Assembly: GCA_019155185.1 (NCBI GenBank)
Contig: CM032802.1
Span: forward strand, 1,245,501 to 1,309,500
Direction: 5' to 3'
DNA length: 64,000 nt
Source of the DNA: Beaufortia kweichowensis
Taxonomy: Eukaryota; Chordata; Actinopteri; Cypriniformes; Gastromyzontidae
Numbering within the stretch: position 1 is the stretch's first letter; every line of letters begins with the position of its first letter. The translations under genes were made by a program, and so were the position numbers. The notes below the pieces were generated by a model. That model had not been told where the DNA came from. It saw only the letters and a program-made list of their open reading frames with translations, and ran no database searches. Of this stretch, positions 1-11,990 are shown piece after piece.

Positions 1-404
1 AGAAGTTTAAAACGTTTGTACTTCTGGCAAAATGTTTGCTTTGCTGCCTCGGGTTCACAGTAATTATGTGAAGGTACTTTTGCTTTTAAAAGTCACTGGT
101 TCATTGATGCTGTCACGCCATCGTCCCTACGGCCCAATTATTATTGAGCACTTTCTTAAAGCTAAGATGATCAACAGAGAAATAAAAAGAAATTTCCAGT
201 GCTTCTATTATAGCAATAATGGATTTTCTGTAGTTTAGATGGTTCCCTAAAGAGAAATAATTGTTTGAAACACAAATCAATAACCATCTCAACAGGACAA
301 TAATCTGCCATTTACAAGTCGGTGAAAAGATGTAAAATACACAAACAGACAACAACATCATCATCATTACTGTCAACACACACACCAGAACATCATAATC
401 TCAC

Positions 405-3400
405 CTGTGCGTAATCTCTCTCCAGCGTGGCCTTTTTCTGACTGTATGTTCTGCAAATAGACAAGAAAATATAGATCAGGGCTTTGAGACAAATCACAAA
501 ATTTGGGATTTTTAAGGAAAAGCAAAAGCCGCCAGGGTGACATCAGCTGAAAAGACATTATGATGCAAGATTTAAGACATGAAATGTGTGACAAGAAATG
601 TAATACATTCACATTTATTGTTTTCAGACACTTTTATCCAAAACAACACAAGACATTTATATTACAAGAGCAACAACACTTACAAAGAATATCACAGAAA
701 CCAGAGAAGATAAGAGAAAAAGAGAAGAAGACGACTGCATGACCCCACTATGAATAAACATCTCAAGTCTCTTTCAAATTTAATGTTAACTTTAAATAAA
801 AGAAACATTACAGAAGTGAAACTTGCATAATGATTAAAGGTTCAACTCTCAGGAGAGAAATCCATCTTTACACACACAGTGAGAGTTTTTAACATCATTT
901 CTGTTTGGTTTGTGAGCCAGCGGACAGGAGGCTTTCCGACGACTAACGGTTCGACAACCGCTCTGTCTCTCTGTTTACGGATTGCGTTTCAAATAAATGA
1001 AGTCCGAGTCAAACAGATCAAAGACAGTGATGTTACGGTTTTGTTTTTGCTCTCTCTGCTGACTGGAACTCTCGCTGTTTCCCATAATCCTCTGCAGTAA
1101 TCTCTGTCTTTAATTTCAACTCGTGTGACTGAAAGTGTCGTGTAACACAGAAGGCTCTGTCAATTCCCATCATGCTTGCGTTTACGGGACTGCATGTGTG
1201 TGGACTCCATGACACTGCTCTTATGCAAGGCAGGAATGTCTGCACCCCCTCCACGCAGAAATACAAACTACAGGCCTCTTCAGTGATCCAGTCCTATCAA
1301 AACACAGCGCGCTGCTCACATAGGAAAGAGGTTTTGTGTGGTATGTCACACATGCTTGCTCATCATTATTCACTTACAGAAGGTCTATTGAGCTGTAAAC
1401 ACACGTAAAGCGCTTCATCAGACCTCTGTGAACACTGAGAAATCGAACATATCTGACAGCTGACCGACAACATAATGAAAATAATATCTAAACTGAATGC
1501 TGTATAGAAAATGGTGTGTTGGCACAGATATCTAGGTGGTGAACATGAAGTATCAATCATTGATTGGCTTGTCCTGTATGAACAAATTCATCGACTCATT
1601 CAACAACATTTATCTAGTTCATGCATTATTGTTATTTATTTATTTATATTTTACCACCATATCAGCACCAATGGCTATATTCATGGCAATCAACAGTATT
1701 TAAAAAACACATCAATATACAAAAAAAAATCAATATACTAAAACAAACATACACTACTCACAAAAAGTTAGGGATATTCAACATTTATGGAAAATGTAAA
1801 AAGTTATATCATAAAAGTATCATGAGTAATCATGAATTACCATTGCAAGCTTCTACTTAAATGCCCTATTTTCATGATATAATATCACTGTGGCATGAAC
1901 TTTTTACATTTTCCATAAATTATTTATTTATAATTTATATCCCTAACTTTTTGTGAGTAGTGTATATACCAATAACAACCATAATGATAACAATTACATA
2001 CAATTTTTCAATTTAATATTTGATAGAAATTCTAAAATTACTCCAGGAGAAACCTTTTTAAAAATGTCCATTAATATATTTTCTGAATAAATACGTTGTC
2101 TAATATCATTTAAATAAGGACATTCTATTAAAATATGTTTTACACTCAAGAAATCTTTACACAAATCACAAACCGGCTTCTCTTCCCCTTTTAATAAATA
2201 TGAGTGAGTGAGTCTTGAATGCATTATTAGTAAACATTTGATTTTATGGCTATATATTACAGAAGACAACACAGAAGACAGGTACATTTTAAAAGCATTA
2301 GTTTAAAGTAATTAAAAATGGAAATAAAATTTACCTTTAGGTATTTATATAACCTAAAATCTAGATTCAGACAGAAAATGATGTTGGGATGCAGTTGTGT
2401 TTTTGGTTACAAGAGAAAAACCAAGATGTGTATCTATGCAACTGCTGATCTTTATGTGGCATCTATAAAAAAAAATACACACACACACACACACACGTAT
2501 GTTTACAAACACTCTCTGTTGCAAAAAAAGTAGTTGTGTATTTCATAACTCTTTCCACACGTTATGACTCAAGGCTTCAATGTTAAAAAGTGTTAAATGA
2601 AACAAAGAATTGCAATCAAATAATGCATTTCTCAACTCAATGACATGTAGCAGCAACAGATAAAAGGTAAACTGTACTACGGTAAAGTGTTAACAGTCAT
2701 GGTATGTGTGAGGTCAGATTTAGACAGGAAGTTGACATCCCACAGGCAGGTTCTGTATTCAAACACGGATGCATGTGAACTCCAGATGTTCAACTGTTTG
2801 CTGTGACTGACCTACACCACAGCAGGGGTCAGAGGTCATCTGGCCAGAGGTCACGTCTATGACATTCTAACCTACATACCCATACGGGCCATTCTGAAAC
2901 CGCAAAAAAAAACCCCTAGCAAATCACATATTGTTTATTCTTTATTCTTTAGTGTATTCTGTATACTACCTACTATTTCTAGTTATTACTACTAGTATCA
3001 TCATTTAGGACAAGATTACTGAAGGCAACAAATAAAGCAGGAAGAGGAAATGAGTTTAGATAGGGGTGAATAATTACAGGCATCTTCAGAATGATTACAG
3101 AGCAGCTTCTGTCTAATGATGGCTCTTGCTCATGAAACAACAGGTCGAGTGTCTGTCCAGACCTGAGAAAACCTGCCCGTAACCTTGACAACCCTGTCAA
3201 CCCAGTCGAAATGAACATTAAATTAACATGGAAATCATTGCAATTACAACTTGAATGTTATGAGATCATTTTATAAGTATATAGTATGATAAAAATAGTC
3301 ACAGCAATACCTCCCTTAGAATTAAGCTATTTTATTTTATGAGCAATCTGACTGATCTACAGACCTGAGCCAAACAGCAAGCATCTTACTTCCCTAGCAA

Positions 3401-6400
3401 CATGCTAAAAGCCTTAGCAACCGCATATGAACCCTGTGCAGCCCACCGTCAAGCATCCAGAGGAGTCCGGCAGAGAGCGTTTAGTGAAGGACACACACAG
3501 AGCATCAAGCTGTACATCCAAGAATCTCCAACAAACACATACACAGATGAAGCCAAAGTCATTTATTTAGCAAGCAGACGTTTCTTTCCCTGAAGACTAT
3601 AAACAGCACTGCTAAAGGTCATAACGCTTTATATGATGAACACTAAACACATGAACGTATTTGGACACTTAAGTCACTTCAAACTGTATAAACAAAATAT
3701 CAAAGCAAGGCTCACAAATGATGCTTGGGCGTTTCTCAGAACTATCTTCACTTTTCGAAATAGTTTCACAATGTCTTTCATACACAGTATCAGTCAAAAG
3801 ATTGGAAACACTTACTCACTGCTGTTTTAGAATAGTAGTAAACTCATCCAAACCATAAAATAACATTACATAACTGTAACGGTGTAACTTGTAATGTTGC
3901 TTTTTATTCATTATTATCTTTAAGTAATCCACTTGAAAAATATATATTTTTTATATTATTTTTCTAATGAAAGAAATTAATATGTTGGCTCAATTATATT
4001 TTTGTCTACAAAAGTAATTTTAAACATGAATCATGGTCACTGTACGTGTTCCAATAATTCCAACATAAATCTCCATTTTCAACCAAAACACTGCACATTG
4101 ACTGTTAAATAATATTTAGAGTCATAAACGGTAAAAACAACATGAAGTATTCCTACAGATTCATAAAGACATAAAGTGCATTTCCGGGTGAAGTCATAAA
4201 AAGATAAAAATGAAAGTGCAGAGGTGAGTAAACTTTGGGTGAAGTGGTTTCCAGGTAAGATACTAAAAGACTGATAACATAACAAGAAGTATATTTTGCA
4301 GAGAAATATATCAGTGATTGCGGTCTATAAAAACTGCCATGTTGTCGAGGTGTTTGCTAAGGTGATTTTGGGTTCCTTTTCAAATGATGTAAATATTAGG
4401 GATATTTTTAAAGATTGACTATATGATGAGTTCAGGTTTGTTCAAATCAGCAACTATGATAAACAGTCACGATGATGCTTGTCTCAGCAAACAGAACTAA
4501 TATGAGGAGGAAGAGGAAAGTGTAAACACAGGACAGACACGAGTCAGAGGAGGGATGAGAGATAAGAGAATCAATAGGCATTAGGAGGAGTGATTTCGAT
4601 CTAATTAAAAATGTCAAAGACGTCTGAGCTATCGCTGAGAAGTAAAGAGGAGGTCACAGAGGTCAAGGCCTTGTGTTTCACTTCCAACTTTTCCAATTAC
4701 TGGTTGTTTGGGCGCGAGACCGACGTAATCCTCCCACAGAAGAACACAGACAGTCGTGCGTGTGTTTGTGTGTGGTTTCCTCGGCTGAATCTTTGTCAAA
4801 ATCTAGAACATGTCTTGTTCTTTTTACCCCAAAAATCACAAAAACAAAATAAATGTAACTTTGCATAAAGAAGACTTTTTCTGTCATATTATTTCCATGC
4901 CAATTTAGCACATTTTATTCAATCTTTCATTACCGCAATGAAAAAAAAACTACTGTGATGTAGAAACTTTAATTGTTCAACACTGCAGTCTGTAACCTTT
5001 GCCTCTATATTGTCAACAAAATCAAACAATATTGCAGATTACATACTTATCTTTATGTGTGTTAAAGTCAAATAACGTCAATCTGACATCTCTGATGAAA
5101 TGTGGCCTGACAGCTCAAATTAAAAAAATCATTATTGTGCTTACTGTTTTTACTGGATTTACAAAAATAAAGTTACCGACAGCTTCAGATATTTATGCAT
5201 TATGGTAGTCTTTAATAAATGTTGATTTTAAACACTGAACAAGTATTGTTTTACCATAACACAAATTACCATCAAGCATTAAGATTTACAACAAAAACTT
5301 TGCAAGTTGTGCTGAATTTTCCAAAGTTATCTTATTTGGGGTGAAATGTAACCCACCAATAATTTAATGCCATTCACAGCTGTAAATCTAGTTATGTTTA
5401 GTGTCCAGCTGAAAACATTTGGCTCTATTGAACCCTTAAGGAAATCATGAATGAGCACGACTGAAATCTGTGTGTGAACATGACTGTGTTGTAATATGAG
5501 CATGTGAGATAATGACCAAAGGGACTCTACTTCAGTCAAGCACTAAAGATTTTCTCTTCTTTATCATTACCTTCCTCTCTCACATGCCTCAAGTTTCCTC
5601 ATACCATTAAGAAAATGTCCAGCAGGCTCTATAACATCACGCTTGGCTCAGGTTCACATCTGAATCAGTTTTGTTCCTCTCACGTGCCGTAACGTCTTCT
5701 CAGCCCTGCCAGATATCTCCAGGAATGTGAGCCGTTTTCCTTCCAAAACCACCGTCATCTGCTTTTCTCCACACTGAACGCTCGCACACACCCGTCAGAT
5801 CATCTCTAGGATAGAAGGCATGTCTGGACCTCTCTGCTGTATTGTTTTGCTGCTCTTTAAGACGTCAGGAGAACGAGGGAAGAGCTATAATCCAGATCTA
5901 TGCCACAGTTAGTGCTGTTTGCAAAGGCATGCATCACTCTTATTAGCTCTTATAGTCGGGTTTAGGGATTTAAATGAATCCCTTTCATAGTTTTAAGCAC
6001 TATAAAAGTGTAGTCACACAATAACTTTGTTTAAGGAATAGACAAAAATTCAAGATGTTACTTATTGATAATCTTAACAATCTCACAAATGTCATTTCGA
6101 CGCTGCACCACATTTTGAAGCCATTGATAGAAAAACGCAAATCATTATCATGCGTTGTAAAAAATGTGTCTGTTTTAAAGGTTGACGTTATGGTCATGAT
6201 GAAGTAATTCTGTGCTATTACTAAATGACTTCTGATAGAAAATCAAATGGGAGAAAAAAGTTGTGAATGTGGGATCACATCATTATAAAGATCTATAGAT
6301 GGACTTCTATCCACCGGGGCCTGTAGATAACCTCCTAACAACCTAGCAGAACATCCTGGCAACCACACAGCAACGTGTTAAAAAGTGCTTATTTTCTTCA

Positions 6401-9004
6401 CCTAAGACTTAAATCTTCTGCCTGCCCAGACCAGCACAAAAACTCAAGCAAATATCTTTTATAGTCCACGTGCGGCACAGAATAGGGCCCTGCTGGTCTG
6501 AAATCAGTGAGCAGATGTATTTTGTGCTTGAGAAAACTGCAGAAGGGATGAAAAGGCTTTTCATGAAATACCTCTCTGATCAAATTAGCCTTGAGATGGT
6601 GGAGAGGCAGTCCGACTCAATTTCATTAAAGCATTTGAAAGTGTGTGTGCGTGTGTGAGAGAGAAAAGCTCATTCATTAAAGAATGATTGAGAGCATGAT
6701 TTCTGTGTGTGTGCGTATTGATGATGTTTAGGTCAGTAACATTCAACAGATCGACTAAAACTAACACAAGAACATACTTTAGCCTGAAGATGATTTGACT
6801 AAAATCTATTAAAATAAAAAAAAATACAAGTATTTATTTGCAAAAACAGCTTGAAATGATGCATCACTTTAGCTTCAAACTAAAAACAGAACTAATATAA
6901 CAGAATGATTTGAATTCTTTCATGGATTTTCATAAACGCCACGGCTAACTCTCTACAGCTGACATATATTTCTACAGCGGTGGTTTTGTCATCAGCTTTA
7001 CTTCAGCCAGCAGGGTTCACAATAAAACAAGGAGCATAAAAACCCAGAAAGAGAGAAAGCAAAAGAAACAGATCAAGGGCAAAGAGTCTCTATGGAAGTG
7101 ATTATGTCGTTCACAACACAAAAGGGCTGAAAGCAATGTTTTTTTCTTGCCTACTTTGTCGTCTCGTCTTCTCTATTTATCCGTTCTTAAATAACAACTC
7201 TCTTTCCACTCTTTAACGTCACACGAGTCCTAAAACTATTTCCCACAATGCCTTGCAAACGGTTCCCTCCCATATCTTCCTGTTGGCAGGACTAAAGCAT
7301 ATCTGATCTATGAGTCTCTCCACTGCTCTTTTAAGAAAATAACTTCTCCTGTATGTTTTGTGTCATTGAGAGGATTGATACCTTAAGCCAAGATACTTTC
7401 AATTTTCTTAAAAATGGGCAATACAAAAAATATAGCAACAAATACGTCAAAACATAATCCAACATTTTTCTGCCATTCCACACGTGTTTATTTTTGGCTT
7501 GCAGTCTGTAAGAATCACCAGTGCTTCCCAAAATACACCTCAATCTCACCCACAGTCAGATATATTTAACACTGTACGCAGGGGACGTTATAGTTAATAT
7601 TCCACATGTGGACACATTGAACCCTCCCCCCGTCTGAGAGATTCCCGTCAGAACATTAACAGGGCAGCGACCAGCGCAGACTCACAGGAGAAGTTCAATC
7701 AATGAAGCTCTTTGAGACACAGATTTTACCCACAAGACCACCTTGAGAATGTCTTAGAGAGAAACACAGAAAAACTTTCAATATTCTGCAATGAGAAAAA
7801 TCCAAAGACCACAGTCACCTTCAAATTCACAGCCGAGTTATTCTCGGTATAGACAGACAGCTTAGGACTACCATACATAGCACTGAATTACAGTTAAGTT
7901 AGATTTGCCAGACACATTTATCCAAAGCATCTATTTAACCAAAACTCTTCCTTTGTGTTTTCCGTCACATCAAACTGAGATAAAGAGACTTGCGACGACA
8001 AATAGAACTGCAAAAATTGCTCTTTTTAACCAATTTGATAAACAGGACCCTGACTTTGTAAAGTCCTGCCAATCTCACACCACATGTTGAAAAGTCCCAA
8101 CACAAACACAAGCAGCTCTTATTAGTTTCAAGTAAATCAGATGAACTGGAATGGTCTAGTATAGCAGAAGATATTTTAACACACTTCATCTTTAAAAGCA
8201 GCATCTACCCTGACTAACACTGTCGACGGGGAATGAAGCATCATGACAGTGAAAGAACTGCATATTCGGCAGGATTCCAGATGGTTTCGCTGACTCACGG
8301 GATGACTGACTTTTATCTTGTACTTTTTTTTTTTCGTCTTCTGCGCTGCCTCGAGTCAGAGACAGCAGAAATACCAGCCGAAGGACTCTGGCCGTGAGGT
8401 GGAACGCTACTAAAATATCACTAACTTCTCTGTGTCAAGATGTACTGCTACACGCAAATACAGCAAGAACATCAATCTCACTTAAACAAACATTCCTCCT
8501 TTCTCTTAATGACACAAACAACAAACTAATAACTACCAGTAAGGGCTGGATGTTTTAATTGAAATATAACAGCACTTTACCTGCAACATCTTTTGTTTCA
8601 TAACTACAGTCAGAAATGTGTTAATACACACAGACAGCAAACAAACATACAGTACAATAGCAGGACGTAAAATACAACTAGCTGTTCAGACAATTCACAG
8701 ACTAGTCAATTTAGAGACTATGTAATATTGCACACCCATAATCCTGACGACCTCTCTCTCTCTTAAAGACGCAGAAACTTATTTTCACAGAGACACACTA
8801 AAATAGCCTCCGCACAAAATTATGATTGCACTGCAATTTTGGTCTAAAGTTTTCAGTGAGGGTGTGCCATCGCCAAACATCTGAAACGCTCACAAGCGTG
8901 TACGAACACATACGCGCACACACGTACGTAAATTCTGTGTCCAAACGCAGCGATTTTTACAACTCCCACCCCCTGTTCCATAACAGACCTTTAAAAGAAG
9001 ACAG

Positions 9005-9050
<46 letters not shown>

Positions 9051-11549
9051 AGGGAGGAAAAACAGGAAAAAAGAGAAGAGCAGTCCTGTTATGACTTCCA
9101 GCTGCAGGAATGGAAGGCCTGCGAGAAGAAAGTCTAAAGTCACATCTCAGTCCTGTGATCTGAGAGGTCTTTAAACACAGAAAACACCTTTCAAAACGTC
9201 TTTCACTGCGACCTCTCGTAACAATAAGTCATGTTAGACTTATTGTGCAACTCTTGCTTAATAATAAACAAGTGATTTCTTTGGTTACAACATTAAGCAT
9301 TTTCTTTAATAAAAGCTACACATTATAAAACTCTGGGTGATTAAAAATGATTTTGATCGACATTACATCTCATTTACACTAGGGGATCACATTTACATTT
9401 AAAAGGTAATAAATCTACACAAACCTAAAGTGCTTCTATAAATTTGATTCGGTAAAAAGAAAGTGTGTGACTTACATTAGCTAAAAGGGATAAAAGGTGT
9501 TATTGGATATAGATACAACAAGCTGTTGATTCTCACGCCTGCTTACCTCATATCTTCTAATAGATCACATTCTGTCTGATGTTTGAGGTGGAGACGGCTG
9601 ATCTGATCGATGTGTGTGTTCCTCAGTTCCTGTGTCACTTTTACCTGAAGGGCAGACGACATCATTAGAGATGGGGAAGAGGATGGTACATGCAATTCAC
9701 ACACACACACACACACGAGCTCATTATTCTGTTTCCAGAGAGATCTCAACTCCACTCGGCTGTAAGTGCCACAGTGGCAAAATCTTTTTAAACAATGAGA
9801 AAGAAATTCCTGCTAACAACTTCTAACATTGATCATCTATGGTGACATGAATTGTTTTGATGAGCTATCCCGGCCATGACAACATAATGCCACTCTATTC
9901 TCAAATAGATCTCAGTAAGGCCAAGAAACACACTTTACACAAGCACACAGATGTGAAAATACAGGCCAACAAACAGTCTTGTAAGGCAGATGATGGTTCT
10001 GGTTTAACAGTTTAATCCTTCACATTCTGAAGTATGTGGAAGTTGCAGATGTGCAGTTGATGTGAAGCAGTTTAAACAACTCAGAATCCACACTGAAATT
10101 ATAAACAGCTTTGTATTAGACTAGTGATTTCAAAAACAATTAAATAACCATAGATGGCATAACTTGGGCTAATGAAAACTGTATCTGTCAATCAACAATC
10201 TGAAAAATAACACAGACGATAAGCAGACGTTTAAGGTCTAAAATTTGACCAAGACTACACGTAAAATGCAATGCCACCTGTGACCAAGAAAACCCAACAG
10301 ACCTGGACCAATGAGCCCGGGCAGGTTGACTAATATCAGGGGAGAGATATCCTCTTGGCAGGTGAGGAGATAATTGGTTCTGTAACAACTCCCTAAAGGT
10401 TAAAGCCAAGGAGAATGGAAAAATCATACAGAAAGAGTCCCAGCATCCCTCTGTTACATGCATAACACACAGTATGACAGCTGACTGCACACCTCTCATC
10501 AACACTTTGAGATGTACAGGTGAACTATTATCACTCTCACACTAACCCTGTGCAGTTGCGTCATAGAAAAACAATAGTGCCATAACACAACAGCACAATT
10601 TCCAGCATTAACAGTGATGTGAGTGAATAGATATCTTTATGGAAATGTCCACACTGCTTACAGACACGCATCACATCTTATCTTAGGTCAGAAAGGACAT
10701 CTGATGACCTATGATTTATACAAAACCAAACATTTGTTGTGTATCTTAATAAGAGAAAATACTAAACGACCAAACCCATCTGTTTAATAAAAAAACACCG
10801 TAGGGATGAATTGAGAGGTAAACCTATGCTACATGCTACCAGCTCTCTCATCTCTTCTCAAGACAAAGCCATGGTATAAAAATCAGACGTCACCTTTAAT
10901 GACTGTACACAGACTGCTGGATAATCCAACGCATCGATGCTTTACACAAACGCTCGTATGAATAGAGTGGTTTTTGTATGGTAATTTCACATTCCTCCAT
11001 ATAGCCCGTGGGACGTGAGATTGAAACCCAACACCCCTGCTGTCATCCTGAATGTTTACAGTAATACACATATTTCTGCACGGTTCGCGATTCTAAACTC
11101 ACATTTACAATAACAACAACAGAAATGTTCTGACAACTAAACACACTATAACGAAATGTGTCTGTGGTATATTTGATCAAAGCATGTTTTTATTGGGTCC
11201 TGTTTGCTTTCGATTACAGTTCAAAAACACAATACACAACGATGAGAGGCTTTAACCGTTATCTGGGGACAGATGAGCACAAAAATGTGACGTGAGATTA
11301 AGATATAAGCTGAATTTTGGGAGGATCCGCCGCTTTATACTAACAATAAAAACACAACTAGCTGAGAAAAGCCTGAATGTAACAATTGAAAAACTGATAC
11401 ATTGTTTCTAAACAAACAGCGACCAGATACAAAGTTGCAACTTCGAGTCGATGCAACAATGTTGCAAACAAACAATTACGCGTTTTTTGCGTTTACAAAA
11501 CCAGCTTGATGTAAAGCGGATCTCTTACCTTTCTCGGCGGAGGCTGCAT
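405..11549 (-). CDS. fchsd2: fchsd2, F-BAR and double SH3 domains protein 2 (5' part, exons 1-3)
   Basis: Three coding exons of an FCHSD2 orthologue, read on the minus strand: exon 1 11529-11549, exon 2 9547-9644, exon 3 405-450. The start reads MQPPPRK, ending at an AAG|GTAAGA donor. Exon 2 gives VKVTQELRNTHIDQISRL and then HLKHQTECDLLEDMR. Exon 3 gives TYSQKKATLERDYAQ. These match the recalled N-terminus of FCHSD2 and form the first helix of its F-BAR domain, which binds curved membrane. The family promotes actin assembly at clathrin-coated pits through its SH3 domains, which lie off the left edge. The phases fit: exon 2 ends AG| and exon 3 starts A|ACA. The start at 11549 was chosen by homology and has A at -3. 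The frame stays open upstream to an ATG at 11846, judged to be 5' UTR. Identification is very secure; the gene is truncated only by the window edge. Confidence 0.95.
601..645 (-). repeat. SINE tail fragment
   Basis: The reverse complement reads TTTTGGATAAAAGTGTCTG followed by an AT-rich ATAAATGTGAATG tail. This is the 3' end of a tRNA-derived SINE family that recurs in the window at 7.9, 18.05 and 49.6 kb. The tRNA-like head is missing. Confidence 0.6.
1752..1962. mobile_element. Tc1/mariner-type MITE with TA target duplication
   Basis: A 211-bp non-coding element. Its ends are inverted copies: CACTACTCACAAAAAGTTAG at the left and its complement CTAACTTTTTGTGAGTAGTG at the right. The inner arms (about 1783-1806 and 1898-1920) are also complementary, so the whole element can fold into a long hairpin. 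The dinucleotide TA flanks both ends (1750-1751 and 1963-1964), as expected of Tc1/mariner insertion. It contains no transposase reading frame and would depend on an enzyme made elsewhere. Confidence 0.85.
1994..2287 (-). mobile_element. 5'-truncated LINE (non-LTR retrotransposon), C-terminal ORF remnant
   Basis: An open frame of 97 codons ends in a stop at 1994. It holds the pattern seen at the C-terminus of jockey/I-type reverse transcriptase proteins: an RLTHSYL block, a C-x2-C pair (VCDLCKDF), then VKHILIECPYL. Reverse transcriptase and endonuclease regions are absent, so this is a dead 5'-truncated copy. It sits about 30 bp from the TIR element at 1752-1962. The clade assignment (jockey/I-like) is inference from the motif only. 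Confidence 0.75.
7896..7930 (-). repeat. SINE tail fragment
   Basis: The reverse complement reads TGCTTTGGATAAATGTGTCT and then GGCAAATCT, matching the conserved tail seen in the more complete SINE copy at 49.54-49.67 kb. No head or A/B boxes are seen here. Confidence 0.55.
9009..9048. repeat. (GA)n microsatellite
   Basis: An uninterrupted run of about 20 GA units in fchsd2 intron 2, roughly 500 bp from exon 2. Confidence 0.95.
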
Positions 11550-11990
11550 GTTTGAACATTGGCACAAATAAAGTGATATTCCACAAGAAACGATTTCCAA
11601 AACGATGAATTCACGACGTCGGGAAATGGGGGGAAAGGAGACCAGACTGGGATCGGGTTCTGGATTCAGACGGCCATGATAAAGAGGGTCCGCTCGGACA
11701 GACGCTGAGCTAACACTGCAGATCGAGGGAGAAAGTCTTGAAAGAGAGAATATGCCTCCAAAAGCGGGGAGACTCGAACCGTAAACCCAGAACAACAGCG
11801 CCCCGGACCGGACACACGAACTCCGGTGTAATTCGCGTATTTGCAAATCCTACTACGGCGAAGGCGTGTCTCATGAATATGGATTATAACGGGACGTTTG
11901 GAAGGCCCAGACTGAAACGTTGATAAGTGAGCGCCAGTTATTTGGGTATAATGAATATTAATGAGCCTATATGATTGGACACATTAGGAA
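11550..11990 (-). promoter_or_regulatory. fchsd2: fchsd2 5' UTR and CpG-rich promoter
   Basis: The DNA upstream of the fchsd2 start is clearly richer in C+G and in CpG than the AT-rich surroundings; CpGs cluster at about 11.59-11.94 kb. A CCAAT box reads on the minus strand near 11971-11976. No convincing TATA box is placed, so this looks like a CpG-type promoter with a start somewhere in about 11.7-11.95 kb. The exact transcription start is inferred, not seen. Confidence 0.55.

Larger units (their letters stand above)
451..9546 (-). other. fchsd2: fchsd2 intron 2 (no gene seen inside)
   Basis: This is the intron between coding exons 2 and 3, with a GTAAGC donor at the exon 2 end and a TTTGCAG acceptor before exon 3. 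Inside lie a small TIR element (1752-1962), a LINE remnant (1994-2287), two SINE-tail fragments (601-645 and 7896-7930), a short CA run (2477-2496) and a GA microsatellite (9009-9048). The short open frames in it carry no recognisable domain or exon-like context. Confidence 0.8.

Noticed and set aside
4611..4868. Plus-strand 85-codon open frame in fchsd2 intron 2
   Set aside because: There are no splice signals in phase, no domain, and a CA/GT-rich stretch inside. Probably chance.
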